From the NCBI GenBank assembly GCA_023213315.1, contig JAKCPI010014212.1, positions 186,001 to 250,000 of the forward strand: a stretch of DNA of 64,000 nt, written 5' to 3'. Below are positions 10,330 to 18,702 of this stretch, in pieces. Position 1 is the stretch's first letter. The number at the start of each line of letters is the position of its first letter. The notes beneath the pieces are model-generated. The model did not search any database, was not told the origin of the DNA, and saw only the letters and a program-made list of their open reading frames with translations. Source of the stretch: Euborellia annulipes (lineage: Eukaryota; Arthropoda; Insecta; Dermaptera; Anisolabididae). The position numbers were made by a program, and so were the translations under genes.

Positions 10330-11042
10330 ATGCGCATTATTGGTCATCGTGGTGCACGCAAAGAAGCTCCTGAAAACACACTAGGTGGTTTTCAGCACTT
10401 AAAAATTTAGGTATTCGTGGTGTCGAATTTGATATTCGCCAGCTTCAAGATCAAGAATTAGTCGTTATTCATGATGATAACTTTTTACGTACAGCTGGAG
10501 TCGATCAAGTTGTAGAGCAATCGAGTTTGGCTCAAGCTTTATCATTTGATCATCGTCAAAACTGGCCCAACTGGCCAAGTGTAGAGCCGACACCTACACT
10601 GACGGGCATTTTAAACTTACTTGATAACTTCGATCATATTGAAGTTGAAGTAAAAGCTGTAAGAGATATAGCTTTAGCAGAAAGACTCGTTCAAAAGCTT
10701 GAGACTGAATTGCAGGGTTTTGAGAAAATCGTAACAATCACAAGTTTCGATCTTCAGATTCTAACTGCCTTACGCGATATAAAATCTCAATTTAAACGAG
10801 GCTTATTGGTTGAGCTTCCAGTGGGTGCAATCGCAATTGAGCTTGCGCATCAATATGGCTGTGGTCATATTGGCTGGCACGATCAACTTGCAACAGATGA
10901 AATGATTCAGCTTTCACAACAGGCAGGCTTGAACATTAATGTCTGGACAGTGAATGATGTAGAAAGGGCTAAAAAGCTAAAAGACTTAGATGTACAAGGG
11001 CTAATTACAGATATTCCAACAACCATGTTACAAGCGCTTTAG
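10330..11042 (+). CDS. Glycerophosphodiester phosphodiesterase (one frameshift)
   Basis: A cytosolic-type GDPD that would split glycerophosphodiesters into glycerol 3-phosphate and alcohol. The signature GHRGARKEAPENT sits right after the start, followed by GVEFDIR and VIHDD, which supply the metal-binding Glu and Asp, then EVEVK and the C-terminal INVWTVND block. About 237 residues with no signal peptide. The frame breaks near 10396-10400 after GGFQ; one missing base (probably a G) would join it to ALKNLGIRGVEFD. The remaining 171 residues read cleanly. It may be co-transcribed with the adenosyltransferase gene 73 bp upstream, but an inverted repeat lies between. Confidence 0.87.
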
Positions 11043-11047
11043 ATATG

Positions 11048-11071
11048 AAAAAGGTGGTTTTACCACCTTTT
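11048..11071. terminator. Bidirectional terminator
   Basis: AAAAAGGTGG, loop TTTTA and CCACCTTTT form a strong short hairpin between the convergent phosphodiesterase and META-lipoprotein genes. A and T runs on both sides allow use in both directions. Confidence 0.8.
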
Positions 11072-11072
11072 A

Positions 11073-11606
11073 TTATTTCTTTTGTGCCTGAATCAATCGC
11101 TGACCGCTTTGGTCAAGCAAATAGAGTGTATTGCCTACCAACTGAAATTTTTGAATGCGCTGTAAAGAATCAATCAATTCTGCTTCTTGAGCCAATGCAC
11201 CATCACAACTTGAATGTCCTGCATTGACCTGCATATCAAGTTTTTGCTGACTAAAATCAAATGTATATCGACCAAAAACACCATTACAGCCCGTATGGCC
11301 TGAAACTGTTTTGACAGCAGAATTTAAAGAAAGAACTGGCCATTGGTTAAAAAACTTAGCCTTATGGCCATTAATCTGGGTAATTTGCCAATCAATATCT
11401 TGAATGCCATCAGGACTCACTCTCTTTTTTACAACTGGGGATTGCACATGATGAACTGTTTTTTTTGTTTGAACTGTTTTTGTATTTTGATTGGGCGCAC
11501 TTTGACATGCTGCTAATACAAGACTGATTGTGACCAAGATACACTTTAATGATAATTTTCTTGCAATATCAATGCTGTTCTTTTTTTTCAATCGTTGTAC
11601 GTTCAT
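11073..11606 (-). CDS. META (HslJ-like) domain lipoprotein
   Basis: A 177-residue exported protein. The N-terminus has a basic region (QRLKKKNSIDIARKLSLK), a hydrophobic stretch (CILVTISLVLAA) and a lipobox ending in Cys (VLAAC), so it is likely an outer- or inner-membrane lipoprotein. The C-terminal 110 residues are a META domain: the opening DIDWQITQINGHKA, the central SGHTGCNGVFGRY and the later SSCDGALAQEAELIDSLQ are the usual conserved blocks. Related HslJ proteins are linked to heat and novobiocin tolerance in E. coli, but the molecular role is unknown. It is convergent with the phosphodiesterase gene. Confidence 0.85.
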   Translation of the reverse strand: MNVQRLKKKNSIDIARKLSLKCILVTISLVLAACQSAPNQNTKTVQTKKTVHHVQSPVVKKRVSPDGIQDIDWQITQINGHKAKFFNQWPVLSLNSAVKTVSGHTGCNGVFGRYTFDFSQQKLDMQVNAGHSSCDGALAQEAELIDSLQRIQKFQLVGNTLYLLDQSGQRLIQAQKK

Positions 11607-11814
11607 TAAACAACTTCTCCTACTTGAAAAACTCTGTGACTTAGTTTAAATCTGTTACCGTTCTTTCAATACATCTGTACAATAATGTTAGTGATTCTCA
11701 CTAAGCACGTGCTAATATGAAGGATAGAATAGCAATATATCTTGATGATTGGTTTTGCTATGTCGTTTTGTCTTTGTACCTTGTCTGACAAGGTTTCTAG
11801 GAGCGCTGCCGGAT

Positions 11815-12987
11815 ATGACTTCCGCCCCACTCAAAGCCCCAATTAACTGGACCGCTAGCATTACCTTAATTGGTTTACCAATTCTTGCTGCAATCATAAT
11901 CCCGATTTATGCGTATTATTATGATTTTAGTGTAAGCGCATGGGTAAGCTTATTTTTTCTTTTAGCTCTAAGTAGTATGGGGATTACTGCTGGTTATCAC
12001 CGCCTGTGGGCTCATCGAGCTTATGAAGCGTCGTTACCACTTAAAATTCTTTTAATGATTGGTGGAACATTTGCCGTGCAAAATAGTATTTTGTTCTGGG
12101 CATCTGGTCACCGTACACACCATCGACATGTTGATCATGTTGATGAAGATCCATATTCAATTAAGCGTGGTTTTTGGTATGCCCATATGGGTTGGATGAT
12201 CCGCGATCATTCACCATCTGAGCCAGATTTTAAAAACGCGCCAGACTTATTAAACGATAAACTGGTGATGTTTCAACATAAGTACTATGGTTTACTCGTA
12301 GTTGCAGTTCATGTTGGAATTTTAGGCTTAATTGGTTGGGCAACGGGTGATTTGTGGGGTGTAGTCCTCATAGGTGGCCTATTGCGATTAATCATTAGCC
12401 ATCAAGTCACTTTCTTCATTAACTCGCTTTGCCACATGTGGGGTAACCGTCCTTATACAGACGAAAACACTGCACGTGATAATTTCTGGTTAGCGATTGC
12501 TACTTGGGGCGAGGGTTACCACAACTATCATCATATCTTCCAGTACGACTATCGTAATGGCGTGAAATGGTGGCAATATGACCCAACTAAATGGTTGATC
12601 TGGTCATGTTCGAAACTTGGTTTAGCTAAAAATTTACGTCGTATTCCAAGCTTTAATATTAAAAAAGCAGAATTAGCGATGAAGTTCAAATACGCTGAAC
12701 AAGACCTTGCTATTTATGGTCATGATGTAAATGCTGACATTAGTCAAATGAAGCAACGTATTGCACAAGAATACGAAGCATTTACCCATACTTTAAATGA
12801 TTGGGCAAAACTTAAAGAACAAGAGTTACAAGTGAAAAAAGCAGCAATGGCTGAAAAGATTCATAGAATGGATCACAAGCTTAAAGTTGATTTTCAATTG
12901 CTTGAACACCGTTTAAGTCATCATCGTGAGTGTTTAGAAACTTTAATGCGTAACATTAAAAAGAACACTAACGTAGTATCAGACTAG
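11815..12987 (+). CDS. Acyl-CoA delta-9-type fatty acid desaturase
   Basis: A membrane di-iron desaturase that would insert a double bond into saturated acyl chains. The three histidine boxes are clear: HRLWAH (after GITAGY), HRTHHRH and HNYHH. They alternate with hydrophobic pairs expected for four membrane helices (LIGLPILAAIIIPIYAYYY, WVSLFFLLALSSMG, YGLLVVAVHVGILGLIG, WGVVLIGGLLRLII). I start at the ATG at 11815 (MTSAPLKAPINW), giving 390 residues; the longer frame from 11749 adds an unlikely N-terminus. The last 90 residues form a charged, helix-rich cytosolic tail (KEQELQVKKAAMAEKIHRMDHKL) that may form a coiled coil and is longer than in many bacterial homologues. Confidence 0.92.
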   Translation: MTSAPLKAPINWTASITLIGLPILAAIIIPIYAYYYDFSVSAWVSLFFLLALSSMGITAGYHRLWAHRAYEASLPLKILLMIGGTFAVQNSILFWASGHRTHHRHVDHVDEDPYSIKRGFWYAHMGWMIRDHSPSEPDFKNAPDLLNDKLVMFQHKYYGLLVVAVHVGILGLIGWATGDLWGVVLIGGLLRLIISHQVTFFINSLCHMWGNRPYTDENTARDNFWLAIATWGEGYHNYHHIFQYDYRNGVKWWQYDPTKWLIWSCSKLGLAKNLRRIPSFNIKKAELAMKFKYAEQDLAIYGHDVNADISQMKQRIAQEYEAFTHTLNDWAKLKEQELQVKKAAMAEKIHRMDHKLKVDFQLLEHRLSHHRECLETLMRNIKKNTNVVSD

Positions 12988-13002
12988 AATAAGTTCTTAT
13001 CT

Positions 13003-13028
13003 AAAATAGCTCTTTCGGGAGCTATTTT
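13003..13028 (+). terminator. Terminator after desaturase
   Basis: AAAATAGCTC pairs with GAGCTATTTT around a TTTCGG loop and is followed by T, 15 bases after the desaturase stop. Confidence 0.75.
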
Positions 13029-13086
13029 TATGCCCGCTTTTTAACTATGGTATAGTGAAATCTGCTTTCTCTATTTTGCCAAGCCC

Positions 13087-14529
13087 ATGCAATTTAATCC
13101 GCTCTATCCTTCACTTCCGTCTAAATTATTCCATGTTCAGCAGCCATCGCCTTTACGTGGTGCAAAAGCAGGCCATTTCAATATCGCTTTGGCAGATGAA
13201 CTACAATGGTCAGAAGACGAAAAAAATGCATGGGTTGAAATCTGTAGCGGACAGCGTACTTTCTCTGAGTTCCCTTCTCTGGCTATGGTCTATGCTGGCC
13301 ACCAATTTGGACAATGGGCAGGTCAACTTGGCGATGGCCGCGGCTTACTCATCGCTCAGATACTAAATACAAAAGGTCAAACCATAGACCTACACCTTAA
13401 AGGTGCAGGCCCGACGCCCTATTCAAGAATGGGAGATGGCCGCGCAGTGTTGCGTTCTGTCGTTCGTGAATATTTAGCTGGGCATGCTTTAAATGCTTTA
13501 GGAGTGGCTTCTAGTCACGCAGTAGGATTTACAAGCTCAGCTCAAGGCGTACAGCGTGAAAAACTAGAACCAGGAGCAATGCTACTCAGAACGTCTGAAT
13601 GTCATATCCGTTTAGGGCATTTTGAGTGGATTAATCAATACGCTCCAGAGTGGCTGCCAGAATTTACTCAAAAATGTATTGAATGGCACTATCCAGAATG
13701 CCAAGAAGTAGAACAACCAATTTTAGCATTTGCCAAAGCAGTTATTAGAAATACGGCAATCATGATCGCAAAATGGCAATTGGTGGGATTTGCTCATGGC
13801 GTAATGAATACCGATAACTTAAATATTACAGGTTCAACTTTAGATTTTGGTCCATATGGCTTTATGGAGCGCTTCCGCCCGAACTGGATTAATAACCACT
13901 CAGATTATCAAGGCCGTTATACTTACCAAAACCAACCAAGTATAGGTCATTGGAATTTATGGACGTGGTTAAATAACTTAATCCCACTCGCTGAGCCTGA
14001 ACAAAAGGATCTGTTCAAAGAGGAATTAGCAGCCTGCTTAGAACAATTTGAACCAACTTTCATGGAACATTACACAACTGGCTTATGTAAAAAAATGGGA
14101 CTTCCCCATTTCCATAAAGACAGCCTTGATTGTAGTTTTGCCTTTTTAAGAATCTTACAAACTGAACAACTCGACTACACCCAGAGCTTTCTTCGACTTC
14201 AAAATAAAGAATATAAAACTCTACGAGATGATTGCCTTGATATTCGACAGTTTGATGAGTTTCTTAACCAATATCAAAGCATTCGTGAACATCAAGATAC
14301 CGATGAACTTGATGTAAATATGCAACAAGCTAATCCAGTCTATATTTTGCGTAATCACATGGCTCAACGTGCTATTGATGCGGCAGAACGAGATGATTTT
14401 AGCGAAGTAGATCGTTTATTCAAGCTACTTAACCAGCCCTATACCAGACAGCAAGATTTAGAAAAACCAGAAGATCTCGGCCCTTTACCAAGTGACGTAC
14501 CAGATGTAGCGGTAAGCTGCTCTTCTTAA
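13087..14529 (+). CDS. selO: Protein adenylyltransferase SelO (YdiU family)
   Basis: SelO-family proteins are kinase-fold enzymes that transfer AMP from ATP to protein Ser/Thr/Tyr residues; the E. coli protein acts on redox proteins. This 480-residue copy has the family core: MVYAGHQFGQWAGQLGDGRG, then LHLKGAGPTPYSRMGDGRAVLRS, which holds the ATP-contacting Lys and Arg residues, then FAHGVMNTDNLNITGSTLDFGPYGF, which carries the metal-binding Asn and Asp. It lacks an obvious C-terminal CxxC/Sec pair; the C-terminus ends VAVSCSS. The start MQFNPLYPSLPSK fits the family. No signal peptide. It is transcribed alone between two terminators. Confidence 0.93.
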   Translation: MQFNPLYPSLPSKLFHVQQPSPLRGAKAGHFNIALADELQWSEDEKNAWVEICSGQRTFSEFPSLAMVYAGHQFGQWAGQLGDGRGLLIAQILNTKGQTIDLHLKGAGPTPYSRMGDGRAVLRSVVREYLAGHALNALGVASSHAVGFTSSAQGVQREKLEPGAMLLRTSECHIRLGHFEWINQYAPEWLPEFTQKCIEWHYPECQEVEQPILAFAKAVIRNTAIMIAKWQLVGFAHGVMNTDNLNITGSTLDFGPYGFMERFRPNWINNHSDYQGRYTYQNQPSIGHWNLWTWLNNLIPLAEPEQKDLFKEELAACLEQFEPTFMEHYTTGLCKKMGLPHFHKDSLDCSFAFLRILQTEQLDYTQSFLRLQNKEYKTLRDDCLDIRQFDEFLNQYQSIREHQDTDELDVNMQQANPVYILRNHMAQRAIDAAERDDFSEVDRLFKLLNQPYTRQQDLEKPEDLGPLPSDVPDVAVSCSS

Positions 14530-14545
14530 TCCTTTAAGAACTAAG

Positions 14546-14597
14546 ACTCTCTTAATAGGGTTCTCTTAAGCTGCTTTAATGGTAGTTTAAGAGAGTT
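14546..14597 (+). terminator. Inverted repeat between selO and L,D-transpeptidase
   Basis: ACTCTCTTAA at 14546-14555 matches TTAAGAGAGT at 14587-14596 with a 31-base loop that can form smaller inner pairs. A weak terminator or mRNA hairpin is likely. Confidence 0.4.
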
Positions 14598-14620
14598 TCT
14601 TAAACACCAAAGAATAATAT

Positions 14621-15203
14621 ATGAAAATTAAACCTATCATTATTTGTACGCTTCTTGATGATTCCATTGGGAATCGCCTTTTATAATTATGAAAAATATT
14701 TACCGACTTTTACATCATCCCATAAAGCTCTTTCAACCGAAGAAATATTAGAACTAATCAAGACCAAGCCCATCACCTCAATTGAAGTATTTAAAAATCA
14801 ACGCATACTTCTACTTAAAAATAATAACGAGGTGATTCGTCGTTATCCTATTCGTCTAGGCTTTAACCCTGAAGGACATAAACACTTTGAAAATGATGGT
14901 AAAACACCTGAAGGGGTTTACTCTATAGACTGGCGAAACTCACAAAGTGCGTATTATAAATCTTTGCATATTTCCTATCCCGATGCGAAAGATATTGCTT
15001 ATGCCAAGCAACATAATCAACCAACTGGTGGAGATATCATGATTCATGGATCAGTTCCAAAATCATTTTTATCTATGCCGTTTAGCTCGACTTATATGCC
15101 ACATAAGGATTGGACACTAGGATGTATCGCCGTTAGAAATGTAGATATAGACGAGATTTGGCAATTAGTACCGAATCAGACAAAGATTATAATTTATCCA
15201 TAA
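14621..15203 (+). CDS. L,D-transpeptidase (YkuD domain) family protein (probable frameshift near start)
   Basis: A YkuD-fold protein of about 193 residues. The catalytic region is GDIMIHGSVPKSF..(11 residues)..HKDWTLGCIAVRN, matching the HGx(n)S/T-x-G-C family pattern with the nucleophilic Cys in GCIAV. Such enzymes cross-link peptidoglycan or attach lipoproteins in the periplasm. The ATG at 14621 reads MKIKPIIICTLL, and then one extra G near 14657 shifts the frame; without it the chain continues MIPLGIAFYNYEKY, giving a convincing signal-anchor. If the start were at 14655 or 14658 no frameshift is needed, but the anchor is shorter. It is convergent with baeR. Confidence 0.8.
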
Positions 15204-15214
15204 AATCTTTAAAA

Positions 15215-15256
15215 CTATCCACATTTTCTGTGGATAACATTGTGGTTATCCACAGA
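15215..15256. other. Interleaved DnaA-box-like sites / hairpin between convergent genes
   Basis: CTGTGGATAAC at 15228-15238 and GTTATCCACAG at 15245-15255 form a perfect 11-bp inverted repeat with a 6-base loop. Each arm holds TTATCCACA, a perfect DnaA-box consensus, on one strand. A third site CTATCCACA at 15215-15223 can instead pair with the left arm (TATCCACA with TGTGGATA). It lies between the convergent L,D-transpeptidase and baeR genes, so it may simply be a bidirectional terminator, although it lacks T tracts. Confidence 0.6.
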
Positions 15257-15273
15257 ATAACTTTTGTGAGTGC

Positions 15274-15960
15274 TTATTCTTCTGGGTATTCGAAGCGGTA
15301 ACCTACACCGTAAACTGCTTGAATCCACTCATGGCGGTTACCAGTTTCAGCCGCTTCACTAATTTTTCGACGCAAGTTTTTGATATGACTGTCAATCACA
15401 CGATCGGCAACGTCAAAACTATCTGGATTAATATGATCCAATAATTGTGCACGTGAATAGACTTGTCCAACATGCTCTAAAAATAGCTCAAGTAAACGAA
15501 ATTCGGTTGGCGTTAAGCTCAACGATTTTTGTTGATACCAAATTCTTTGCTGTGCTTTATCAATTCGGAAAGAATCATTTTGTTCAGGCTCTGCCTTACG
15601 TTCTAAACGGCGTAAAACGGCCTGTACGCGAGCAACCAACTCTTTTGGGCTAAACGGTTTACATACATAGTCATCAGCGCCCATATTCAGCCCCAAGACG
15701 CGGTCGATTTCTTCGGTACGGGCAGTCACCATAATAATCGGTAAATCTGACTGTTCACGAACCTTACGGCAAATGGTCAAACCATCCATTCGTGGAACCA
15801 TTAAGTCCAGAACCATTAAATTAGGTTTACGTTGCTGGAAACTCGCATAGGCATCTTGACCATCATGAAACATACTTACTTCAAAACCGGCAGCTTCAAG
15901 ATAATCACGCACCAAATGCGCTAATTCGACTTCATCTTCAACCAACATCACATGTTTCAT
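15274..15960 (-). CDS. baeR: Response regulator BaeR
   Basis: An OmpR/PhoB-type response regulator of 228 residues. The receiver domain (1-115) has the acidic pair in LVEDEVE, the phosphoacceptor Asp 52 in LMVLDLMVPRMDG, the Thr in IMVTARTEE and the Lys in DDYVCKPFSPKE. The C-terminal winged helix (about 130-228) contains LTPTEFRLLELFLEHVGQVYSR and DSHIKNLRRKI..YGVGYRFE. Gene order with the large kinase BaeS fits BaeSR, which in A. baumannii is reported to control AdeABC/AdeIJK efflux genes and tigecycline susceptibility. It lies 21 bp downstream of baeS's partner gap: baeS ends at 15982, and here baeS is upstream in transcription, so baeS-baeR form one transcript. Confidence 0.9.
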   Translation of the reverse strand: MKHVMLVEDEVELAHLVRDYLEAAGFEVSMFHDGQDAYASFQQRKPNLMVLDLMVPRMDGLTICRKVREQSDLPIIMVTARTEEIDRVLGLNMGADDYVCKPFSPKELVARVQAVLRRLERKAEPEQNDSFRIDKAQQRIWYQQKSLSLTPTEFRLLELFLEHVGQVYSRAQLLDHINPDSFDVADRVIDSHIKNLRRKISEAAETGNRHEWIQAVYGVGYRFEYPEE

Positions 15961-15981
15961 GAGATATTTTTCCTTTTATAT

Positions 15982-17646
15982 TTAACTCTGCTTTTTAAAA
16001 GTGAGTACACAACGTAAACCACCTAATGGTGAATGTTCAAAACTGAGTGTACCACCAAGCGCTTGCGCAATTTTACAAGACAAAGCCAAGCCTAGCCCTG
16101 TTCCACCTGTACTACGCGTACGCGAATCATCGACGCGATAGAATCGTTCACCTAAACGCGATAACTGCTCATCATTTAAACCAAATGGACTGTCATCAAC
16201 ATACAAAGTCCACTCCTGCTGAGTTTGAGTTGTATGAATATGAATTTTGCCACCTGTTTCTGTGTAACGAATACTATTACTAATTAAATTAACAATAATC
16301 TGTTTAAACCGATCACGGTCTAATAATAGCGGAGAACTTGTTCCTTCAACTTGAATTTCGAGACCAGCTTGCTCAAGTTTCGGTTTAAAATTTTCAACCT
16401 CTTGTAATACAACTTCCCACGGATTTACAGAACTCAAATAACACTTGAGTTGTTGTGCATCTGCCTGTGCCAAGTCTGCAAGGTCTTGGGTCAATTTTTT
16501 CAGACTTGAAACCTGACGCATCATCGCCTCCAGATGTTCAGGCGTTGCTTTTCGAATACCGTCTTGCATCGCTTCAATTTGTGCTTGCAATACAGCCAAT
16601 GGCGTTTTTAATTCATGGGAAGTATCCGCCACCCATTGACGACGTGATTCTTCATGCCGATGTAAAATCTCTGCCAAATGGTTCAATTGGGTGGATAAAT
16701 CACCTAATTCGTCATTTCGCTTAATAACAACTTGATGCTGATAATTTCCTTTCGTTAATTCATTTGTCGCATTTAATAAACGCTGAATCGGTTTCTTAAA
16801 ATAAGTCGCCATCAATAGCGCTGCAACTAAACTTGAAAGCAAGGTTAAAGCATAAATTAAGAGTAAATAACGCTTTTGATTACTAAAGAAATTAATACTC
16901 AAAGCATCTTCTTTATCTAAAACAGGTTTTAAGCCCAAATATCCCACGACTTGATTGTTTAAGATAATCGGGCGAAACGACATCTGATCTGAAGAAGGCG
17001 GTTCACCCACCACAAACTGGTGATTTGCATCATATAAAGATAAGCGAGAACTTAAACCTAAACGGTCAGGCAAAGCAATAAATCGCTTCTTACCATTTTG
17101 AGTTTCAATATCTTTTAAGCTGCCCTTCTTTGACTTATTTTTATCATCACTTGGCCGAAACTGATTTGCACTTAATGGGAATCTTAATCCTTCAAATGGT
17201 TGATATTGAGAAGGTAAATTTTGCTCAAGTGTTTTTAACTCTTCATCACTAAAAATAGTATTTTTATTTGTCGGCGTAACTTGAGGTGAAATATTGATGA
17301 GGGCATGTTCATCGAAAGAATGCTGTTGTATCGCAATATCATATTGTCGACGAAGCCACCACTGCGAGAGACGATCATAATCATCTGGAGCTGCGGTCCC
17401 TTCAATTTGTAAAATTTGTGCCTGAATCGCATTCCCCCAATCATGGTACACCGTATAGACATCGCCAAGATTGGTAATGAGGCGATCGAGCTTTTGCATT
17501 TCAACGTCGGCTACATATTTGGCGAAGTTCTTTTGCATTGTCCAGTGCAAAACACTCAAGCTTGCAGTCGCAATAAGCAATGTGGTGAGCAAGACTGTTA
17601 AAAATAACCGTAATGCAATGGGAACACGTAGAACGTTCAAAAGCAC
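15982..17646 (-). CDS. baeS: Sensor histidine kinase BaeS
   Basis: A 554-residue inner-membrane kinase for BaeR. It has a first membrane helix (IALRLFLTVLLTTLLIATASLSVL), a large periplasmic domain of about 230 residues, a second helix (YLLLIYALTLLSSLVAALLMA), HAMP (PIQRLLNATNELTKGNYQHQV), the HisKA box with the phosphorylated His in VADTSHELKTPLAVL, the N box NLISNSIRYT, and GTGLGLAL in the ATPase domain. The G1 box reads DDSPFGL, which keeps the Asp but has Phe where DxGxG kinases have Gly; this is a known BaeS feature (DSAPGV-like). The periplasmic domain is longer than E. coli BaeS. Transcribed with baeR. Confidence 0.9.
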   Translation of the reverse strand: MLLNVLRVPIALRLFLTVLLTTLLIATASLSVLHWTMQKNFAKYVADVEMQKLDRLITNLGDVYTVYHDWGNAIQAQILQIEGTAAPDDYDRLSQWWLRRQYDIAIQQHSFDEHALINISPQVTPTNKNTIFSDEELKTLEQNLPSQYQPFEGLRFPLSANQFRPSDDKNKSKKGSLKDIETQNGKKRFIALPDRLGLSSRLSLYDANHQFVVGEPPSSDQMSFRPIILNNQVVGYLGLKPVLDKEDALSINFFSNQKRYLLLIYALTLLSSLVAALLMATYFKKPIQRLLNATNELTKGNYQHQVVIKRNDELGDLSTQLNHLAEILHRHEESRRQWVADTSHELKTPLAVLQAQIEAMQDGIRKATPEHLEAMMRQVSSLKKLTQDLADLAQADAQQLKCYLSSVNPWEVVLQEVENFKPKLEQAGLEIQVEGTSSPLLLDRDRFKQIIVNLISNSIRYTETGGKIHIHTTQTQQEWTLYVDDSPFGLNDEQLSRLGERFYRVDDSRTRSTGGTGLGLALSCKIAQALGGTLSFEHSPLGGLRCVLTFKKQS

Positions 17647-17705
17647 TCTCTCATTTTTACGCTAAAGGGGGGTCTGCTGGTACTTCATTTGATAATTGTG
17701 ACGAA

Positions 17706-17795
17706 GGCTATTTTTCTTGTATTTCTAGGCAAGAGATACGCAGCTTAGTGATCTAAGCAAGTAACTCTTAACGACGAAATGCTGAAAAATAGTCC
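17706..17795. repeat. Long imperfect inverted repeat A
   Basis: The left arm begins GGCTATTTTTC at 17706 and ends CAGCTTAG at 17748; the right arm begins CTAAGCAAG at 17753 and ends GAAAAATAGTCC at 17795. The two roughly 43-base arms match at about 70 percent with only a TGAT loop, so an RNA or single-stranded DNA hairpin is likely. It may be a dispersed intergenic (REP/MITE-like) element. Confidence 0.65.
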
Positions 17796-17808
17796 CGTCC
17801 TGAAAGGT

Positions 17809-17898
17809 TATGGCTAAAACTGCCATAATCTTCGTTATGAAGCTTGCCAAGGACATTTCATTGCCTGTGCTTCATGCCTTATGTGGTTTTAGCCTATA
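17809..17898. repeat. Long imperfect inverted repeat B
   Basis: The left arm contains ATGGCTAAAACTGCCATAAT and ends in ATGAAGC near 17843; the right arm runs from GCTTCATGCC at 17869 to GGTTTTAGCCTAT at 17897. The outer GGCTAAAAC/GTTTTAGCC and inner ATGAAGC/GCTTCAT pairs are perfect. It begins 14 bases after element A, so the two may be one composite element. Confidence 0.6.
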
Positions 17899-18035
17899 AC
17901 ACAATTCATAAAATGAACTACCAACAGACCCTAACATTGTAACCAACAACGAAAAGAAAAACTCTCCATTGTTTCTACATCTTTATTATCTAATCTTTAA
18001 GCCATCTTAAAACACAACATTAAAAGGCTTTAAAT

Positions 18036-18413
18036 ATGAAAATGACGGCAAAAATTGCATTATTCAGTGCGGCAATTGTAACTATGGGAAGTTTAGCGGC
18101 TTGTCAATCAACGACTCAACCACAAAAACCAGAACATCGCATGATGCAAGATGGCCCACGTGAGGGTCACCATCGTATGAAGCACCGCGAATTCACACCT
18201 GAACAAAAAGCAGCATGGGAACAACACCGTTCAGAACGTAAAGCTCGCTTTGAACAAATCCAAAAAGCATGTGATGGCAAGGCGAATGGACAGAATATAA
18301 ATGTGCAAGTTGGCGATAAAACAATTGAAGGTACCTGTAACCTTCGTTTTGAACCAAAACGCCCTCAACCACCAGTTAACGCCCCTGCTCCAACATCAGC
18401 TCAAGCAAAATAA
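18036..18413 (+). CDS. Small Spy-like lipoprotein
   Basis: A 125-residue exported lipoprotein. The signal peptide MKMTAKIALFSAAIVTMGSLAAC ends in a lipobox Cys. The mature part is rich in His, Arg, Gln and Glu (HRMMQDGPREGHHRMKHREF) followed by the helix-like FTPEQKAAWEQHRSERKARFEQIQKAC. The TPEQ segment resembles the LTxxQ repeats of Spy/CpxP periplasmic chaperones. It ends in a Pro-rich tail. It is divergent from baeS; in E. coli spy is a BaeR target, so regulation by BaeSR is a reasonable inference. Two more Cys residues after the lipobox may form a disulfide. Confidence 0.75.
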   Translation: MKMTAKIALFSAAIVTMGSLAACQSTTQPQKPEHRMMQDGPREGHHRMKHREFTPEQKAAWEQHRSERKARFEQIQKACDGKANGQNINVQVGDKTIEGTCNLRFEPKRPQPPVNAPAPTSAQAK

Positions 18414-18431
18414 TTCTAAAAACCATACAAA

Positions 18432-18457
18432 AAAAGGCGCCAATCGGCGCCTTTTGT
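18432..18457 (+). terminator. Terminator after Spy-like gene
   Basis: AAAAGGCGCC, loop AATC and GGCGCCTTTT form a perfect 10-bp stem just after the stop codon. The GC-rich centre and flanking A/T allow action in both directions. Confidence 0.88.
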
Positions 18458-18702
18458 TTATACATAACTATTTACGATTTTGACTATTTGTATCATATAA
18501 ACATAACCAAAAGTGTTTACACTCAAAGCACTTAGCTAGTTTAAGCATTTTTTTCTTGACTTTGCAGTCACAAAGTAAAGGTCCTGAGGTGCTTGTGCAG
18601 TTATGCAAGTTGTTGCACGATGTAATAGTCCAAGGTGCCTGATGGCACATTATCATAGATTAAGATTATAACTCTGGTTTCACCAGTATTGAGGAACCCG
18701 AT

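Larger units (their letters stand above)
17647..18035. other. 389-bp intergenic region with divergent promoters and palindromes
   Basis: This gap separates the divergent baeS and Spy-like lipoprotein genes and should hold both promoters. Its main content is two adjacent long imperfect palindromes (17706-17795 and 17809-17898, listed separately). The remaining 130 bases before the lipoprotein start are AT-rich. I see no open frame worth calling. Confidence 0.7.

Noticed and set aside
13055..13366. 103-codon frame overlapping the start of selO
   Set aside because: It lies in another frame of selO, with no ribosome site or family match.
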